Below, in pieces: positions 21,232 through 21,761 of a stretch of DNA of 21,761 nt. Position 1 is the first letter of the stretch; each line of letters starts with the position of its first letter. The position numbers were made by a program, and so were the translations under genes. The notes under the pieces are model-generated. The model was not told where the DNA came from, did no database searches, and was given only the letters and a program-made list of their open reading frames with translations. This DNA comes from an uncultured Altererythrobacter sp. (lineage in GTDB: Bacteria; Pseudomonadota; Alphaproteobacteria; Sphingomonadales; Sphingomonadaceae), in assembly GCA_938009055.1 (NCBI GenBank), contig CALLIO010000256.1, positions 1 to 21,761 of the forward strand. The letters run 5' to 3'.

Positions 21232-21761
21232 ATGAAACGGCGCGATATTCTCAAAGGCAGTTTGGCAAGCGGGGCAGCGTTGGCTCTCCCTGCAAGTGTT
21301 GCAGCACAGCCGCTGGTCGGCTCGCTGCGCGACCGCAAATTGTTCGACATCGCCAAGCGCGAACTGGACAAAGCTGGCAACGCGATATGGAAGCGCGATA
21401 TTGTCGGCATTGCTGATTATGGCGTGCATTCGGCGCAGCGCCGCTTCCACTTCGTCAATCTCGATCGGCAAGAGGTCAAAAGTTACCGCGTTTCGCATGG
21501 TTCGGGTTCTGACCGCGATCATGATGGTTGGCTTGATAATTATTCCAATGTCGAAGGGTCAAATGCCACCAGCCGCGGCGCTTATGTGACCTGGGAATGG
21601 TACACCGGCAAATATGGAACATCGGTACGCTTGGGCGGGCTTGATGCGACCAATAACAATGCGCTGCGCCGCTATATCGTGATGCATACCGCCAAATATG
21701 CCGAAGGGTCCCATGTCGCGCGCTGGGGCCGGATGGGCCGCTCGAACGGGTGTTTTGTGCT
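21232..21761 (+). CDS. L,D-transpeptidase-like protein, 5' part (runs off the window)
   Basis: The first 176 codons of a murein L,D-transpeptidase catalytic-domain-like protein (YkuD_2 type). The N-terminus KRRDILKG followed by a hydrophobic stretch ending in SVAAQ looks like a twin-arginine signal, so the protein should be exported folded. The catalytic region is near the right edge: the His in VMHTAKYAE (152) and the Cys in SNGCF (174), consistent with the H...S-x-G-C pattern. The rest of the gene is outside the window. The start ATG 21232 has GGAG only two bases before it, a short spacing. These enzymes form 3-3 crosslinks in peptidoglycan or attach proteins to it. Confidence 0.88.
   Translation, partial: MKRRDILKGSLASGAALALPASVAAQPLVGSLRDRKLFDIAKRELDKAGNAIWKRDIVGIADYGVHSAQRRFHFVNLDRQEVKSYRVSHGSGSDRDHDGWLDNYSNVEGSNATSRGAYVTWEWYTGKYGTSVRLGGLDATNNNALRRYIVMHTAKYAEGSHVARWGRMGRSNGCFV

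Overview
The window reads as chromosomal DNA of a GC-rich alphaproteobacterium, most likely of the Sphingomonadales (Erythrobacteraceae-like). This is inferred from gene style and from the company of a DUF4129/DUF4350/MoxR/DUF58/SpoIIM/RDD operon, a CmpX-type channel and a SigF/NrsF-controlled metal-stress cassette. I see no insertion sequence, phage gene, CRISPR array, tRNA or rRNA. Genes are densely packed, with many ATGA overlaps.

Layout. 1-643: 3' part of prephenate dehydratase (pheA). 717-7019: six overlapping genes for a MoxR AAA+ ATPase and its membrane partners. 7020-7487: a gene-free stretch of about 470 bp with an imperfect nested stem and a weak promoter. 7488-8651: a CmpX-like membrane protein, followed by two hairpins, the second a strong intrinsic terminator. 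8766-10644: a short-chain dehydrogenase and an HSL-type alpha/beta hydrolase, convergent with one base between their stop codons.

10704-14566 is the most interesting region. It is a bufferin-type copper-buffering RiPP system: bufB (DUF692/MNIO oxygenase) and bufC (DUF2063 partner) on the minus strand, and bufA1 (secreted DUF2282 precursor with four cysteines), a DoxX-like bufD, an ECF sigma factor (SigF type) and its anti-sigma factor NrsF on the plus strand. The divergent intergenic region carries two back-to-back copies of the same promoter, TGTAACC-N16-CGAA, one facing each arm. The sigma factor therefore probably drives the precursor, the maturation enzymes and its own gene. The working model is that metal stress sensed by NrsF releases SigF, which induces both arms; BufB/BufC modify cysteines of BufA1, and the product is exported to the periplasm to bind copper.

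14582-21761: a periplasmic isoaspartyl peptidase/asparaginase (minus); an operon of ispG, a CXXS thioredoxin-like protein, a class-II-type histone-deacetylase-like hydrolase and a membrane-anchored retropepsin-like protease (plus); an uncharacterised lipoprotein (minus); a FAD/NAD(P)-binding oxidoreductase (plus); and the 5' part of an L,D-transpeptidase-like gene that runs off the window. All functional statements rest on motif recognition by eye; no database search was run.
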